This document shows positions 23,547 to 33,215 of a stretch of 47,658 bases of DNA, piece after piece. Source of the stretch: a virus; IMG/VR virus record IMGVR_UViG_3300020056_001542, positions 1 through 47,658 of that record; one strand, given 5' to 3'. The position numbers and the translations under genes were made by a program. The notes under the pieces were generated by a model, which was not told where the DNA came from, made no database searches, and saw only the letters and a list, made by a program, of their open reading frames with translations. Position 1 is the first letter of the stretch; each line of letters starts with the position of its first letter.

Positions 23547-24173
23547 AAATTTTTTATGATGATAGTGATGAAAATATCCTGCAGCGTTTGGCATTTCTTG
23601 AAATCCATCTAAAATATAATTCCAACACATTGGTAAAAAATTGTGTTTACAACCATATCGTTCTATTATATAACTGATGTAAACTTCGTTATTAAAGTCT
23701 GAACATAGCTCTTTACATTCATCAAATCTTTCACTAAACTTTAATTCTTCCATTGATGCTTTATCACAATGGAAAACACCTGTGTTGTAAATGATATTAT
23801 TATATTTACGACCTTCAGACGCTAACATCATTTGTTTATCTAAAAGCTTATCATATTCTCTCATACCAACTTTTGGAAATGTTGGATATAAACTTAGACC
23901 ATTTACTTTTCTAAAAATGTCAGGCGCATGGTCAGTTGGAATAACGTCATAATCAATATATAATACTTGATCAAATTGTTGAGCATATTTTTCTGCTAAC
24001 AATATTTTATTTAATTGTAAATCATCATAATTGTCTATATCATCAGGTGTATGAAGAGCATATGTTGCTCCATACTTTAGTGCATAATTTCTTTGCTTAT
24101 TTTCTATATAGTCTGCGTATTCTTCAAACTGATCATTCAGCGGAAGATACTGGGTGAATATTATTTTGCTCAC
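23511..24173 (-). CDS. GT8-like glycosyltransferase, C-terminus formed by antisense of tRNA-Leu
   Basis: 220 residues on the minus strand. FDQVLYIDYDVIPTDHA has the DxD motif (D74-Y-D76) and IIYNTGVFHCDK the 'NtGv' segment; AGYFHHYHHKK is the His-rich end typical of this group. The last ~11 residues (WCLLPDSNRDA) are the reverse complement of tRNA-Leu, so the ancestral stop was probably lost when the tRNA arrived, or the gene was trimmed. Its start overlaps the upstream glycosyltransferase gene by 41 bases, so the two form a minus-strand operon pointing against the early genes. Catalytic parts look intact. Confidence 0.7.
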   Translation of the reverse strand: MSKIIFTQYLPLNDQFEEYADYIENKQRNYALKYGATYALHTPDDIDNYDDLQLNKILLAEKYAQQFDQVLYIDYDVIPTDHAPDIFRKVNGLSLYPTFPKVGMREYDKLLDKQMMLASEGRKYNNIIYNTGVFHCDKASMEELKFSERFDECKELCSDFNNEVYISYIIERYGCKHNFLPMCWNYILDGFQEMPNAAGYFHHYHHKKFWCLLPDSNRDA

Positions 24174-25056
24174 ACCATTCCCTTACCCAATCAAATTCTT
24201 TATTAATAACATGAATAAAATTAGTACCATTTGGCACATAACAATGATTATCCATAAAGTGGTGCCAATCAGGCCGTAACCATATATTTGGCACTTTATT
24301 TATTTTATTTTTTACACTCCATAAAGTTTCATTATCCCACCCGAATATTTCTTGAATCCACATAGGATACATAGAATCTTCTTCATGTTTTAATTCTGAC
24401 ATTGTTTCAAGCCAATAATCATGATCTTCAAAATATGCTAACTTATCTAGCCATTTTTTATTGCATCCAACAATCCCAGTATTGTAGACAAAGTTTTTAG
24501 GATCTTCTCCTTCGTTTAATAATAAAGCAATTGCATTCCAGTATTTAGCAGCAGGAGATCTAATACTATGTGCCGATTCATCTACTTGTTCTCTCCATTT
24601 TGCTTGATCTCTTATATTTCTAAGAGATGCATTTACCTTTGGATCATTTTGAAAAATAGCAATGCCTTCATTTAAATCGTGTTCGGCAAAAAAGTTTTTC
24701 TTTGTAATAGGAACAACATCAATATCTAGATAAAGAACCTCATCGAATTCTCGAGACAATTCATACATTAAATGAATTTTATAAAAATTTACAATATTCC
24801 AAACTGTAACGTCAGTATGATTTTCTTTATACCATTTTTCAAATTCTAAATATTTGTCGTCTCTAGTATATTGTCTATACTCTGCGTCGATACTTTTAGC
24901 GTATGTCTTTTGCATTGCTGTAAGCCAATCATGGTTTTGTAAAAACACTCGATTAGCTTTATCATTTTTAGATTCAGTTTCACCTGGATATGGTGGTTGC
25001 CAATCTAAATCATCATTTGGGATTTGAATAAAAATACTATAAATAACTCGTTTCAT
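24133..25056 (-). CDS. GT8-like glycosyltransferase
   Basis: 307 residues on the minus strand. RVIYSIFIQIPNDDLDW opens the fold; FDEVLYLDIDVVPITKK holds D111-I-D113 (DxD); FVYNTGIVGCNKKW matches the 'NtGi.g' segment, and WHHFMD with NGTNFIHVINKEFDW has the C-terminal His. It shares motif order with its downstream neighbour and with the GT at 6434. Start ATG at 25056. The upstream region to 25138 separates it from the divergent structural operon, and no clear minus-strand promoter was identified there. Donor and acceptor unknown. Confidence 0.75.
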   Translation of the reverse strand: MKRVIYSIFIQIPNDDLDWQPPYPGETESKNDKANRVFLQNHDWLTAMQKTYAKSIDAEYRQYTRDDKYLEFEKWYKENHTDVTVWNIVNFYKIHLMYELSREFDEVLYLDIDVVPITKKNFFAEHDLNEGIAIFQNDPKVNASLRNIRDQAKWREQVDESAHSIRSPAAKYWNAIALLLNEGEDPKNFVYNTGIVGCNKKWLDKLAYFEDHDYWLETMSELKHEEDSMYPMWIQEIFGWDNETLWSVKNKINKVPNIWLRPDWHHFMDNHCYVPNGTNFIHVINKEFDWVREWCEQNNIHPVSSAE

Positions 25057-25089
25057 AGTGTTATATATAAATCATTTTTTTTATAAATA
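25038..25089 (+). promoter_or_regulatory. Two TATAAATA late-promoter-like boxes ahead of the structural block
   Basis: TATAAATA occurs at 25038-25045 (within the divergent gene's 5' end) and 25082-25089 (intergenic), both on the plus strand upstream of the ATG at 25139. The second is at the usual distance for a T4-type late promoter, which needs only this -10 element. Confidence 0.5.
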
Positions 25090-25138
25090 ATACTAAATAG
25101 CGGCAGGGTAGCAATACCGACAAAGAAACGAGGATTTC

Positions 25139-25516
25139 ATGGCCCAATACGAAGAATTTACAATCGACCAAGGCACAGACGTGGCCATTGAAATACATTG
25201 CGAAGACGAGAATGGTAATACTAAAGATCTTACCAATCACCAAATCAAAGCTCAGCTAAGAAAAAATTATTCAACAACAACTGCAACTAATTTTAATTCT
25301 ATCATTGCATCTCCGCCTACTGATGGAATTGCAACTTTATCTCTAACTAATACTGAAACCGCAGCATTAGCAAAAGGTAGATATGTCTATGATGTTGAGC
25401 TTTCATTTTTAGATAGCGATAACAATCCAGTTATTGAAAGAATCCTTGAAGGTAGAATTCAAGTTACTCCAGGAGTAACAACTTTAGATCACAGTAGTGG
25501 CGGAGGAGTTAACTAA
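25139..25516 (+). CDS. Small beta-sandwich virion protein (BppU-N-like)
   Basis: 125 residues. EFTIDQGTDVAIEIHCEDEN, then IKAQLRKNYSTT, IATLSLTNTETAALAKGRYV and IERILEGRIQVTPGVTTLD follow the pattern of small Ig/BppU-like virion proteins of T4-like marine phages, usually just upstream of fibre genes. No enzyme motif. The ATG is preceded by CGAGGA. The stop shares one base with the start of the 1808-residue gene (TAATG), so they are translationally coupled. Likely an adaptor or decoration protein. Confidence 0.65.
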   Translation: MAQYEEFTIDQGTDVAIEIHCEDENGNTKDLTNHQIKAQLRKNYSTTTATNFNSIIASPPTDGIATLSLTNTETAALAKGRYVYDVELSFLDSDNNPVIERILEGRIQVTPGVTTLDHSSGGGVN

Positions 25517-28500
25517 TGGCAACTTTCGTCAAAAAGATAGTAGTTGGAACTCCAGTAAAAAAAGTTACAGCTGGTTCATTCGATATTAGTAATATTGGTG
25601 GTGTTAATATATCAGGTGACGCTGGTACAGGTCAAAACGTCGGTGAAGGTGTACATAATGATATTTTAGTATATGACTCAGCAGCATCAGAATATCGCAA
25701 TCTTAATACATTAAGACAATTAAAAGTAGATCATTTTACTTTAGACAGCAATAAAATTTCTGTTAGTTTTGGTGATCCAGGTATTTTAGATCAAATGTAC
25801 ATCTCTGCCCCAGACGGTGTATTTATTGACGGAAGATTAGAAGTTGATCGAATTAATACAACACAACTTGCAGTTTTTGATGATAGTTCACTTACAACTA
25901 AATTTTATGTAGATCAAGAAATTGATAAAGTTAGTGATATTATCTTTGAAATGGACGATGGTTTCTCAGATTCTGTAGTTCATTATAATGGAGAATCTTT
26001 ACGAATTGCTGGTGGACGAGGCTTATCTACTCGTGGTATAAAAATTGGTAAAGTTCTTACTATTACAACTGATCTTGATTCTACAGGTGCAGATTCTGGA
26101 ACATTTGGTTCTTCTATTCGTATTCCAGTTCTTACTACAAATTCACGTGGTCAAGTTACAGCAATTTCAGACGTAGCAGTTGCTTCACTTGATTCGATTA
26201 GTTATGATTCTTCAAATGGATCTGGTGTATTTAGCATTAATACATCAGATGGCGGATTATTCCAAACAACAATTAATTTAAATCCATTTACAACAACTGA
26301 TCTCGAAGAAGGTACCGATATACCTCCTACCGAATCTTTCACATATGCAGTAACTGCATCTGGTAATTTTTTCTATAGTGTAACGGGTACTGATAGAGAT
26401 GGATCTATAAGCGGTGGTGATCCAGCTCTTACTGTTAGAGTTGGTGATACATTAACATTTAACAACTCCGTTTGGGAAGATCATCCATTATTAATCAAAA
26501 CGGTTGCTGAAACTGGAATTAATGATTTAGTTTCTGGAGTTACAGGTCAAGGTACAGCAACTGTAACTTGGACTCCTACTGAAACTGGGACATTCTATTA
26601 TCAATGTCGTGTACATGAAGATATGTATGGTGTTATTACTGTACTACCACGTCAAGAAGCATCTCAATATTATTCAAGAGCGAGATTTGATTCTGCATTA
26701 GGCGATTCAACTTCAAGACAAACCATTCGTAATTATGTAAGTGGATCTGGCGACCTTGAATATGATCCCACAACTGGTGTATTTTCAGTTGATGTTCAAC
26801 AAGTTTATGGTAAAGATGACTTTGACTCTGACCTTGATGAAGCGATTAATAATAGTTATAACATTCATTGGTATGAAGATAGCAACTATTTTGATCTTGG
26901 CATTAAACAAGATGTTGATTCAGGTTCATATGGTTCTGCTACAGAAGTACCAGTAATTACAGTTGACAGATATGGTCGTGTTGATAGTATTGGTACTGTA
27001 TTAGTTGCTTCTGTTGATAGTACACGTTGGATATCAGATACTAATACATTTAGAATTAGCACAGGTGATGGACAAGTCTTTAATACTATTATTGATAGTT
27101 TTAATAGTAATGTTTTAATACAAGATGACATATCATTAAACTTTGGTGTAAGTAATGATCTTGTAATTAAACATAATACAACTTCTAATTTAGATGAAAT
27201 TACTGCTACAGTTCCATTAGTAATCAGTTCGAGTGATTCAATTTCTATTGATGCGATAAGTGGCAATATTCATATTGGTGGAGATCTTTTACCATCAGCT
27301 GATTCAGTATATGATTTAGGTTCACCAACCCAAAAATGGAAAGATTTGCATCTTTCTGGTAATACAATTAATCTTGGTGGAGTAAAACTAGAAGATAGTC
27401 AAGGTACATTTGCTATTAAAACTGCAAGCGGTGTACCTGGTGATTTAAAACTAAGACATTTAAATGCTGACTCTGCATTTATTAGTCAATTAACCGTAGA
27501 TAGTATTAATGTTGGTCAACTAAATCTATCTAATGCTGATATGGACAGCTTATATGTTGATAATCTTAATGTTGTTACTGGTGATATTGATAACGCAACG
27601 TTAGGTCAAACAACTATTGATAGCGCCTATATTAGCCAACTAAATGTTGTAAATGCAGATATTGATACACTTACATCAGCCGATGCTATTTTAGATAGTG
27701 CGTATATTGGGCAATTAAATGTAAGTCAAGCCGATGTAGATAGTCTTTATGCAGATCAGTTAAATGTTGATGTTGCAGATATTGATAACGCAACATTAAG
27801 TCAAGTAACAATTGATTCTGCTCATGCTGATAGATTAGATGTTGCGGTTGCTCATGTTGATGAGGCAACTATTGACTCTGCAAGAATTGAAAACTTAAGC
27901 GTAGACATTTTAAATGCTGATTCAGTATCAGCAGACTTTATAAGATTTGATCCAGTACTTTGGAATGATAACGCTAAACCTACAACTGATGAAGGTGCAG
28001 TATATTATAACTCTGGACCTGATGCTCTTGTTTATAAACCAGCTACTGCTTCTCCAATTAAAATTGGTCAAGATGAAGTAACACGAGTTTATAACAACAC
28101 TGGCGCTATGATTCCTCGTGGTGCTCCAGTTTATGTTACTGGTGCGACTAACGACTTCCCAACAATTGCGAAAGCACAAGCAGACGATATTACTACTATT
28201 GATGCTACAATCGGTGTTCTAAAAGATAGTATTAACGCAAGTTCTTTTGGTTTAGTACTTAATAGAGGTTTAATCGGAAGATTAGACACTTCATCATATA
28301 GCGTTGGTGATTTACTATATGTATCTGCGGATAGTGCTGGTAAGTTTACTACAACTGTTCCAACATATCCAAACTTTGCATATGAAATTGGTAGAGTTCT
28401 AGTTGTAGACTCACAAGGTGGAGCTAATGTTGGTGGTTGTATACAAATCGCACAACAAAAAGAATTCTTCGAAGAATTGCGAGTTACTGGTTCTGGTAGA

Positions 28501-30942
28501 ATCGATCAAAACTTTACAATTGGTGGTAACCTTACTGTTATTGGTTCGCAAATTCAAACAACTACTCAGAGTTTGGCTGTTGACGATACGGTTATTGAAA
28601 TGGGTGCTGGTGATACTATTGGTGCCGCAGGTACGACTTTCAATGGAACCGGACAAAATGACGGTGTATTTATTGGTCATTATACTGGTGATAGTGTTGT
28701 TAATTACCACGTAAGAATCGATTCAGCTGGTGGAACAGGCGATACAATTGAATGGTCTTATGATAGTCAATATGGAACATTAGAAACATTCGACTCTGCT
28801 GGCGGTGTTGGACCTACTAAGTTTGTATTATCGGCAGGTTCTTTGGTGGCAGCATTAGATGATGGTGTTAGTATTAAATTTACTGCACCAACAGGACATG
28901 ACTTAGCAGATAGTTGGAATGGTGAAGCTTCTCCAATTAATGTTCAAATTGGTATTGTCGGTAACTATAATCCAGATAATGATTCGCATGCGTATTCAGG
29001 TTTAATTAGAGATCCATCAGATAATAGATGGAAATTCTTCCAGCAATATCTACCTGATCCACAAGCAAATATTAATTTTGGACATGCTTCACTTGAATTT
29101 GCTCCAGTTCAAATGGAAACACTATACGCAAGTACAGTAAATGCAGATTTAACAGGCGATGTCACTGGTACAGTATCTGATATTTCGAATCATTCAACTA
29201 CTCAACTTGCTGAAGGTGATAATCTTTATTACTTAGCATCACGAGTTGATAGTGATATTCTTGATTCGATTGCTACAAATAACTTAGATGTTGCTACTGG
29301 TGATATTAGTCAATTTACTTCTGACTCTGCGTTTATTACTCAATTAAACGTAGTAACAGCAGATATCGATACCCTTACATCGGCCGATGCTATACTCGAT
29401 TCGGCATATATCGGACAATTAAATGTAAGCCAAGCTGATGTTGATTCACTTTACGTAGATCAATTAAATGTAACAACTGCGGATATTGATACATTGACTT
29501 CAACTGATGCTATATTAGATAGCGCTTATGTTGGACAACTTAATGTTGCAACCGGCGATATCGATACCCTCACATCAGCTAATGCTTCACTTGATTCTGC
29601 TTATATTGGGCAATTAAATGTTACGACTGGTGATATTGATACCTTTACATCAGCAAATGCAAATATTGATTCAGCTTATATTGGTCAGCTTAATGTTTCA
29701 CAAGGTGATATTGATAGTTTACATGCTTCTCAATTGAATGCTGATAGCGCTCATATAACTCAATTAAATGTAAGTCAAGCACACATCGATAGTCTATACG
29801 CAGATAATATTAACTTAGCATCTGTCGATATTGATACATTTACTGCTGATTCAGCAATCATAACCTCTATATCTGGTGACTCTGCAGTATTTACTGATAT
29901 TGTTAGATCTGGTGCTACAAGTTATAATGGAACATGGGGTTCAGCATCATTAGTACCAATTATTACGCTTGACTCATCAGGTTTTGTTGATAGTATTGGA
30001 ACAACTTCGGTTGCTGGTGTAACAGCATTTGCATGGGATTCGGCAACTTCAACTGCTACCATTAGTACTGCAGACGGCGGTTCATATCCAGCAATTATAA
30101 ATGGTTGGCATCAAGTTACAAGTAATCTTATACCATCACTTGATTCAACATATGATCTTGGTTCTGCGACAAACAAATGGAGGGACTTACATCTTTCTGG
30201 ATCTACTATCAATCTTGGAGATATTAAATTACAAGATAGCGATGGTGGCCTTAAAGTTATGCACACCAGCGGAGTTATGGCCCAAGCAAAAGTTGGTCAT
30301 ATTAAAGCTGATTCAGCTGCATTTGATCTTTTACAAGTTCGTGACGATTCTAATGGTGATTTTAGAATTGAAAATAATATCATTCAAAGAACATATGAAA
30401 ATAGAGATTCATTAAATCTTGTACCTGGTATTACACAAGACTCAAATGCTCAAGGTTTAGTTAACATTTATGTAAGAACTGGATTTAAAACAGGTCAACA
30501 CAGATATTATAAACAGGGATCTGCAAAAGGTTATTTCCTTGCATATGATTCAGATCATCTTTACACTGATAAAGAAATTCAAGCTCCGCTTCTTGATTTA
30601 CTTCCAGGTGTAACATATAGATTCCATCATAATGATTCTTCAATGGATACGCATGATATTCGATTCTATTGGGATAATCAAAAATCTGGATTACTTTCTG
30701 ATAGTGCGGCAGATATTAAATATGTTGGCACTGCTGGTAGTATTGATGTTGGAAATTCATATGCACAAATTAAAGTAAAAGATGATGGACCTCGTTCATT
30801 TGGATATCAATGTTTGAACCATCCATATATGGGTAATCTTGCAATTTCAAACAGCGGTGCTGGTGGAAGAATTATTGGAACATCAAGCGGTATTAAAGTT
30901 AAAGGTAATATTGAAGGAATTATTGACGGCGGAACGTATTAA
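25516..30942 (+). CDS. Giant fibre-like virion protein with two cupredoxin-like domains
   Basis: 1808 residues built of repeated modules. Cupredoxin-like domain 1 (~276-378) has H323 (EDHPLLIKT) and YYQCRVHEDM (C364, H367, M370), domain 2 (~1690-1780) H1713 (THDIRFYW) and YQCLNHPYM (C1766, H1769, M1772). Both keep the His, Cys-x2-His-x2-Met ligands of type 1 copper sites. Two arrays of beta-rungs with DSAYIGQLNV and ADIDTLTSADAIL repeats lie at ~650-805 and ~1256-1450. A fibre module (YDLG...KW.DLHLSG) occurs twice and an 'IPVLT...G.VT.I' module three times. Around residue 855, NNTGAMIPRGAPVYVTGA begins a globular insert. Probably a long tail or side fibre; copper binding is inferred from ligands only. 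Confidence 0.78.
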   Translation: MATFVKKIVVGTPVKKVTAGSFDISNIGGVNISGDAGTGQNVGEGVHNDILVYDSAASEYRNLNTLRQLKVDHFTLDSNKISVSFGDPGILDQMYISAPDGVFIDGRLEVDRINTTQLAVFDDSSLTTKFYVDQEIDKVSDIIFEMDDGFSDSVVHYNGESLRIAGGRGLSTRGIKIGKVLTITTDLDSTGADSGTFGSSIRIPVLTTNSRGQVTAISDVAVASLDSISYDSSNGSGVFSINTSDGGLFQTTINLNPFTTTDLEEGTDIPPTESFTYAVTASGNFFYSVTGTDRDGSISGGDPALTVRVGDTLTFNNSVWEDHPLLIKTVAETGINDLVSGVTGQGTATVTWTPTETGTFYYQCRVHEDMYGVITVLPRQEASQYYSRARFDSALGDSTSRQTIRNYVSGSGDLEYDPTTGVFSVDVQQVYGKDDFDSDLDEAINNSYNIHWYEDSNYFDLGIKQDVDSGSYGSATEVPVITVDRYGRVDSIGTVLVASVDSTRWISDTNTFRISTGDGQVFNTIIDSFNSNVLIQDDISLNFGVSNDLVIKHNTTSNLDEITATVPLVISSSDSISIDAISGNIHIGGDLLPSADSVYDLGSPTQKWKDLHLSGNTINLGGVKLEDSQGTFAIKTASGVPGDLKLRHLNADSAFISQLTVDSINVGQLNLSNADMDSLYVDNLNVVTGDIDNATLGQTTIDSAYISQLNVVNADIDTLTSADAILDSAYIGQLNVSQADVDSLYADQLNVDVADIDNATLSQVTIDSAHADRLDVAVAHVDEATIDSARIENLSVDILNADSVSADFIRFDPVLWNDNAKPTTDEGAVYYNSGPDALVYKPATASPIKIGQDEVTRVYNNTGAMIPRGAPVYVTGATNDFPTIAKAQADDITTIDATIGVLKDSINASSFGLVLNRGLIGRLDTSSYSVGDLLYVSADSAGKFTTTVPTYPNFAYEIGRVLVVDSQGGANVGGCIQIAQQKEFFEELRVTGSGRIDQNFTIGGNLTVIGSQIQTTTQSLAVDDTVIEMGAGDTIGAAGTTFNGTGQNDGVFIGHYTGDSVVNYHVRIDSAGGTGDTIEWSYDSQYGTLETFDSAGGVGPTKFVLSAGSLVAALDDGVSIKFTAPTGHDLADSWNGEASPINVQIGIVGNYNPDNDSHAYSGLIRDPSDNRWKFFQQYLPDPQANINFGHASLEFAPVQMETLYASTVNADLTGDVTGTVSDISNHSTTQLAEGDNLYYLASRVDSDILDSIATNNLDVATGDISQFTSDSAFITQLNVVTADIDTLTSADAILDSAYIGQLNVSQADVDSLYVDQLNVTTADIDTLTSTDAILDSAYVGQLNVATGDIDTLTSANASLDSAYIGQLNVTTGDIDTFTSANANIDSAYIGQLNVSQGDIDSLHASQLNADSAHITQLNVSQAHIDSLYADNINLASVDIDTFTADSAIITSISGDSAVFTDIVRSGATSYNGTWGSASLVPIITLDSSGFVDSIGTTSVAGVTAFAWDSATSTATISTADGGSYPAIINGWHQVTSNLIPSLDSTYDLGSATNKWRDLHLSGSTINLGDIKLQDSDGGLKVMHTSGVMAQAKVGHIKADSAAFDLLQVRDDSNGDFRIENNIIQRTYENRDSLNLVPGITQDSNAQGLVNIYVRTGFKTGQHRYYKQGSAKGYFLAYDSDHLYTDKEIQAPLLDLLPGVTYRFHHNDSSMDTHDIRFYWDNQKSGLLSDSAADIKYVGTAGSIDVGNSYAQIKVKDDGPRSFGYQCLNHPYMGNLAISNSGAGGRIIGTSSGIKVKGNIEGIIDGGTY
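27460..27940 (+). repeat. Beta-rung repeat array A in the 1808-residue gene
   Basis: Repeats with QLNV(x)3DIDxLT and DSAYIGQLNV patterns, mixing 15- and 25-residue rungs. The protein sequence almost matches array B at 29281-29860, but codons differ throughout. Confidence 0.75.
29281..29860 (+). repeat. Beta-rung repeat array B in the 1808-residue gene
   Basis: Units such as DIDTLTSADAILDSAYIG recur with different synonymous codons (e.g. GATATTGATACA, GATATCGATACC). Array A at 27460-27940 encodes near-identical rungs. Confidence 0.75.
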
Positions 30943-30945
30943 GAG

Positions 30946-30953
30946 TATAAATA
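30946..30953 (+). promoter_or_regulatory. T4-type late promoter -10 (TATAAATA)
   Basis: TATAAATA starts 4 bases after the stop of the 1808-residue gene and 58 bases before the next ATG, in one of the few real gaps of the structural block. A small hairpin (TGAGT/ACTCA, 30963-30976) would lie near the 5' end of the transcript. Confidence 0.55.
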
Positions 30954-31003
30954 GATCAAAGCTGAGTTTTTACTCATAATGCTTTCCTTATTAGGACAAA
31001 AAA

Positions 31004-32245
31004 ATGGCAGATATTAGACTTAAACGGTCCTCAGTTACTGGTAAAGAACCAGGAACCTCGGATTTAGAATACGGTGAATTGGCTTTAAACTATGCCGATG
31101 GTATTCTATATTATAAAAATAGCAATAATGTTGTTGCAAGTATTTCTGGTGGTGGTGCTGAAGCAGATAGTGCTGCTCCAAGCGGATCATCATTAAGAGG
31201 TGGCGATTTATGGTGGGACGCTGTTAACGGTCGTTTAAAAATTTATTATGATGATGGAGATCCAGCTGCAGCTGGTAATATTACAGTTTCAATGACTGTG
31301 AATAGTACATATACAACTAATTCTGTATATTCATTTAACACAGGTTGGGCAGATCGTAACGGTACAAAATCATATACAAATGGTACTGCAGAATCTGAAA
31401 ATCCAGACATTAATATTGTTGCAGGTGATACAATCACTATATCTAATAGTGAATTTTCAGTTCATCCACTTTTCTTTGTAACTCAAGTTGATCCAGTTAC
31501 AAATGATTATAATTCATCATATAACGTAGAAAATCCTCCATCAAATTATGGTGGTGGTACAAATACCGTTTCTTATCAATTCAATTCTCCAGGAACATAC
31601 ATTTATATTTGTGGTGTTCATGCTGCTATGATTGGATATATTTATGTTCAACCAGCCGATGGATCTGCAAGTAGACAATGGGTCGATGCATCTCCTCAAG
31701 GTCGAGGTTATACCGGTTCAGCAGGCGCAATTAACTATTCTGAAAATGCTCCATCTTCTCCAGCTGGTGGTCAAATTTGGTACGATACCAAAACTGGTAA
31801 ATCATATATGTATTATATCGTTTCTGGTTATGGTCATTGGGTTTTATTTAGTGATCCAACAATTGCTGATGGCAATGAAGGATTCACAGGTTCACAAGGT
31901 TATACTGGTTCACGTGGTACAATTTCACCAAGAGGTTTAGTGTTTATTTCACCACAACCAAATGATGAACAAACATTATTATTTACAAATGCTGCTTTAA
32001 CTGTTTCTGAAATAAGAGGAGTGATTAGAGCTGGAACAGATGTTGAAATAGATGTAAAATATGCAACTTCGCGAAATCTAACAGGCACAAGTATTGCGAG
32101 TGGTACAATATCAAATAATAGTACTGGTGCTACACTTACAGTTTCTAATGCTAGTGTTCCAGCAAATAGTTATGTTTGGTGTGAAGTAACAGCAGTAAAC
32201 GGACTTGTAGATGAATTCCATCTTAACGTATTATTTAGTGAGTAA
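31004..32245 (+). CDS. Fibre-like virion protein with cupredoxin-like domain and short collagen-like stretch
   Basis: 413 residues. The N-terminus LKRSSVTGKEPGTSDLEYGE resembles the head of many phage fibres (short 'xGxxPx..L.yGELA' motif). Residues ~93-216 are a cupredoxin-like domain with H154 (SVHPLFFVT), C203, H206 and M209 (YICGVHAAM). RGYTGSAGAIN and [13 protein letters not shown] are short collagen-like triplets before a C-terminal beta domain. AGGA lies 8 bases upstream of the ATG. The late promoter at 30946 probably serves it. Likely a fibre or tail accessory protein; copper binding is a hypothesis. Confidence 0.72.
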   Translation: MADIRLKRSSVTGKEPGTSDLEYGELALNYADGILYYKNSNNVVASISGGGAEADSAAPSGSSLRGGDLWWDAVNGRLKIYYDDGDPAAAGNITVSMTVNSTYTTNSVYSFNTGWADRNGTKSYTNGTAESENPDINIVAGDTITISNSEFSVHPLFFVTQVDPVTNDYNSSYNVENPPSNYGGGTNTVSYQFNSPGTYIYICGVHAAMIGYIYVQPADGSASRQWVDASPQGRGYTGSAGAINYSENAPSSPAGGQIWYDTKTGKSYMYYIVSGYGHWVLFSDPTIADGNEGFTGSQGYTGSRGTISPRGLVFISPQPNDEQTLLFTNAALTVSEIRGVIRAGTDVEIDVKYATSRNLTGTSIASGTISNNSTGATLTVSNASVPANSYVWCEVTAVNGLVDEFHLNVLFSE

Positions 32246-32248
32246 CAT

Positions 32249-33214
32249 ATGTCGACATTAATATTTCCAAACACTCCAACACATTTAGATACTTACGTTG
32301 ATCCTAATCAAGCTACATGGCAATATGATAGCGACGGTCCATATTGGAATGTGATTACATCAACTGTTCGTAAAGCTTTTAGTGGTGTAAAATTAGAAAA
32401 TACTTCTCCGTTTAATTTAACAAGCGGTCTTGAAATTATTGAATTTGATACATTTGAATTTAATGTTGACAACTATTATCAAGGTACGCCTGGAAGAGTA
32501 ATTGTTCCTTCAACTGGTTTTTATAGAATTCAAGTGAGTTTATTTACAGGTACCGAAGGATCTGGATCTTCCTATACAATTAAGATTAAAAAGAACGGAA
32601 CAGATTTAGAAACAACTACTTTAGGTCCTAATCAAAATACGCAGTATGATCAAACATTATCACTTAATGCTGGTGATTATATAGAATTATTTGGACAAGA
32701 ATCCACTGGTACTGGAACTTTACTTGCTACATGTAATTTTGTTGTCTATAGAGTTGGATTTGCACCTGGAACTGGAATTAGTAATCATGTAGCATTTAGT
32801 GGTGTAAGAGCAATTCTAAATGCTTCTGCAAATACAACAAGTATAGCAACCGCTACAACTTGGAATAATATTGATTTTAATGCAAATGCAAACGTACTTG
32901 GGGATTTATATTGGTATAATACTGAACCAGAAAGACTTTCTGTGAGAGCAAATGGTTTTTATAAAGTAAGAGCTTTTATCGAAACAAGTTCAGCTGGTTC
33001 TCAAGATTCTTATACTATAACATTACGAAGAACCCGTGGGGTAACAACTACAAATTTAACATCAATAAGTATGAGTGCCAACGATTTTATAGAATTAGAT
33101 GAAATATTTCAATTCAATGAAGATGATTATGTTGAATTAATGATTTCAAATAGCGATAACACAGGCGCAATACTTTCAACCTCTTATTTAGAACTCGTCA
33201 GAGAAGGAGTATAA
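32249..33214 (+). CDS. Virion protein with two C1q/TNF-like jelly-roll domains
   Basis: 321 residues. The start (FPNTPTHLDTYVDPNQATWQ) is a short attachment-like motif also seen at the beginning of the collagen-like protein at 38898. Two homologous jelly-roll domains follow: FSGVKLENTSPFN ... VPSTGFYRIQVSLF (~44-170) and FSGVRAILNASANTTS ... VRANGFYKVRAFIE (~183-320). Such C1q-like domains often trimerise and bind surface glycans or proteins. The gene begins 3 bases after the previous stop. Likely receptor-binding or fibre tip; not proven. Confidence 0.7.
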   Translation: MSTLIFPNTPTHLDTYVDPNQATWQYDSDGPYWNVITSTVRKAFSGVKLENTSPFNLTSGLEIIEFDTFEFNVDNYYQGTPGRVIVPSTGFYRIQVSLFTGTEGSGSSYTIKIKKNGTDLETTTLGPNQNTQYDQTLSLNAGDYIELFGQESTGTGTLLATCNFVVYRVGFAPGTGISNHVAFSGVRAILNASANTTSIATATTWNNIDFNANANVLGDLYWYNTEPERLSVRANGFYKVRAFIETSSAGSQDSYTITLRRTRGVTTTNLTSISMSANDFIELDEIFQFNEDDYVELMISNSDNTGAILSTSYLELVREGV

Positions 33215-33215
33215 A

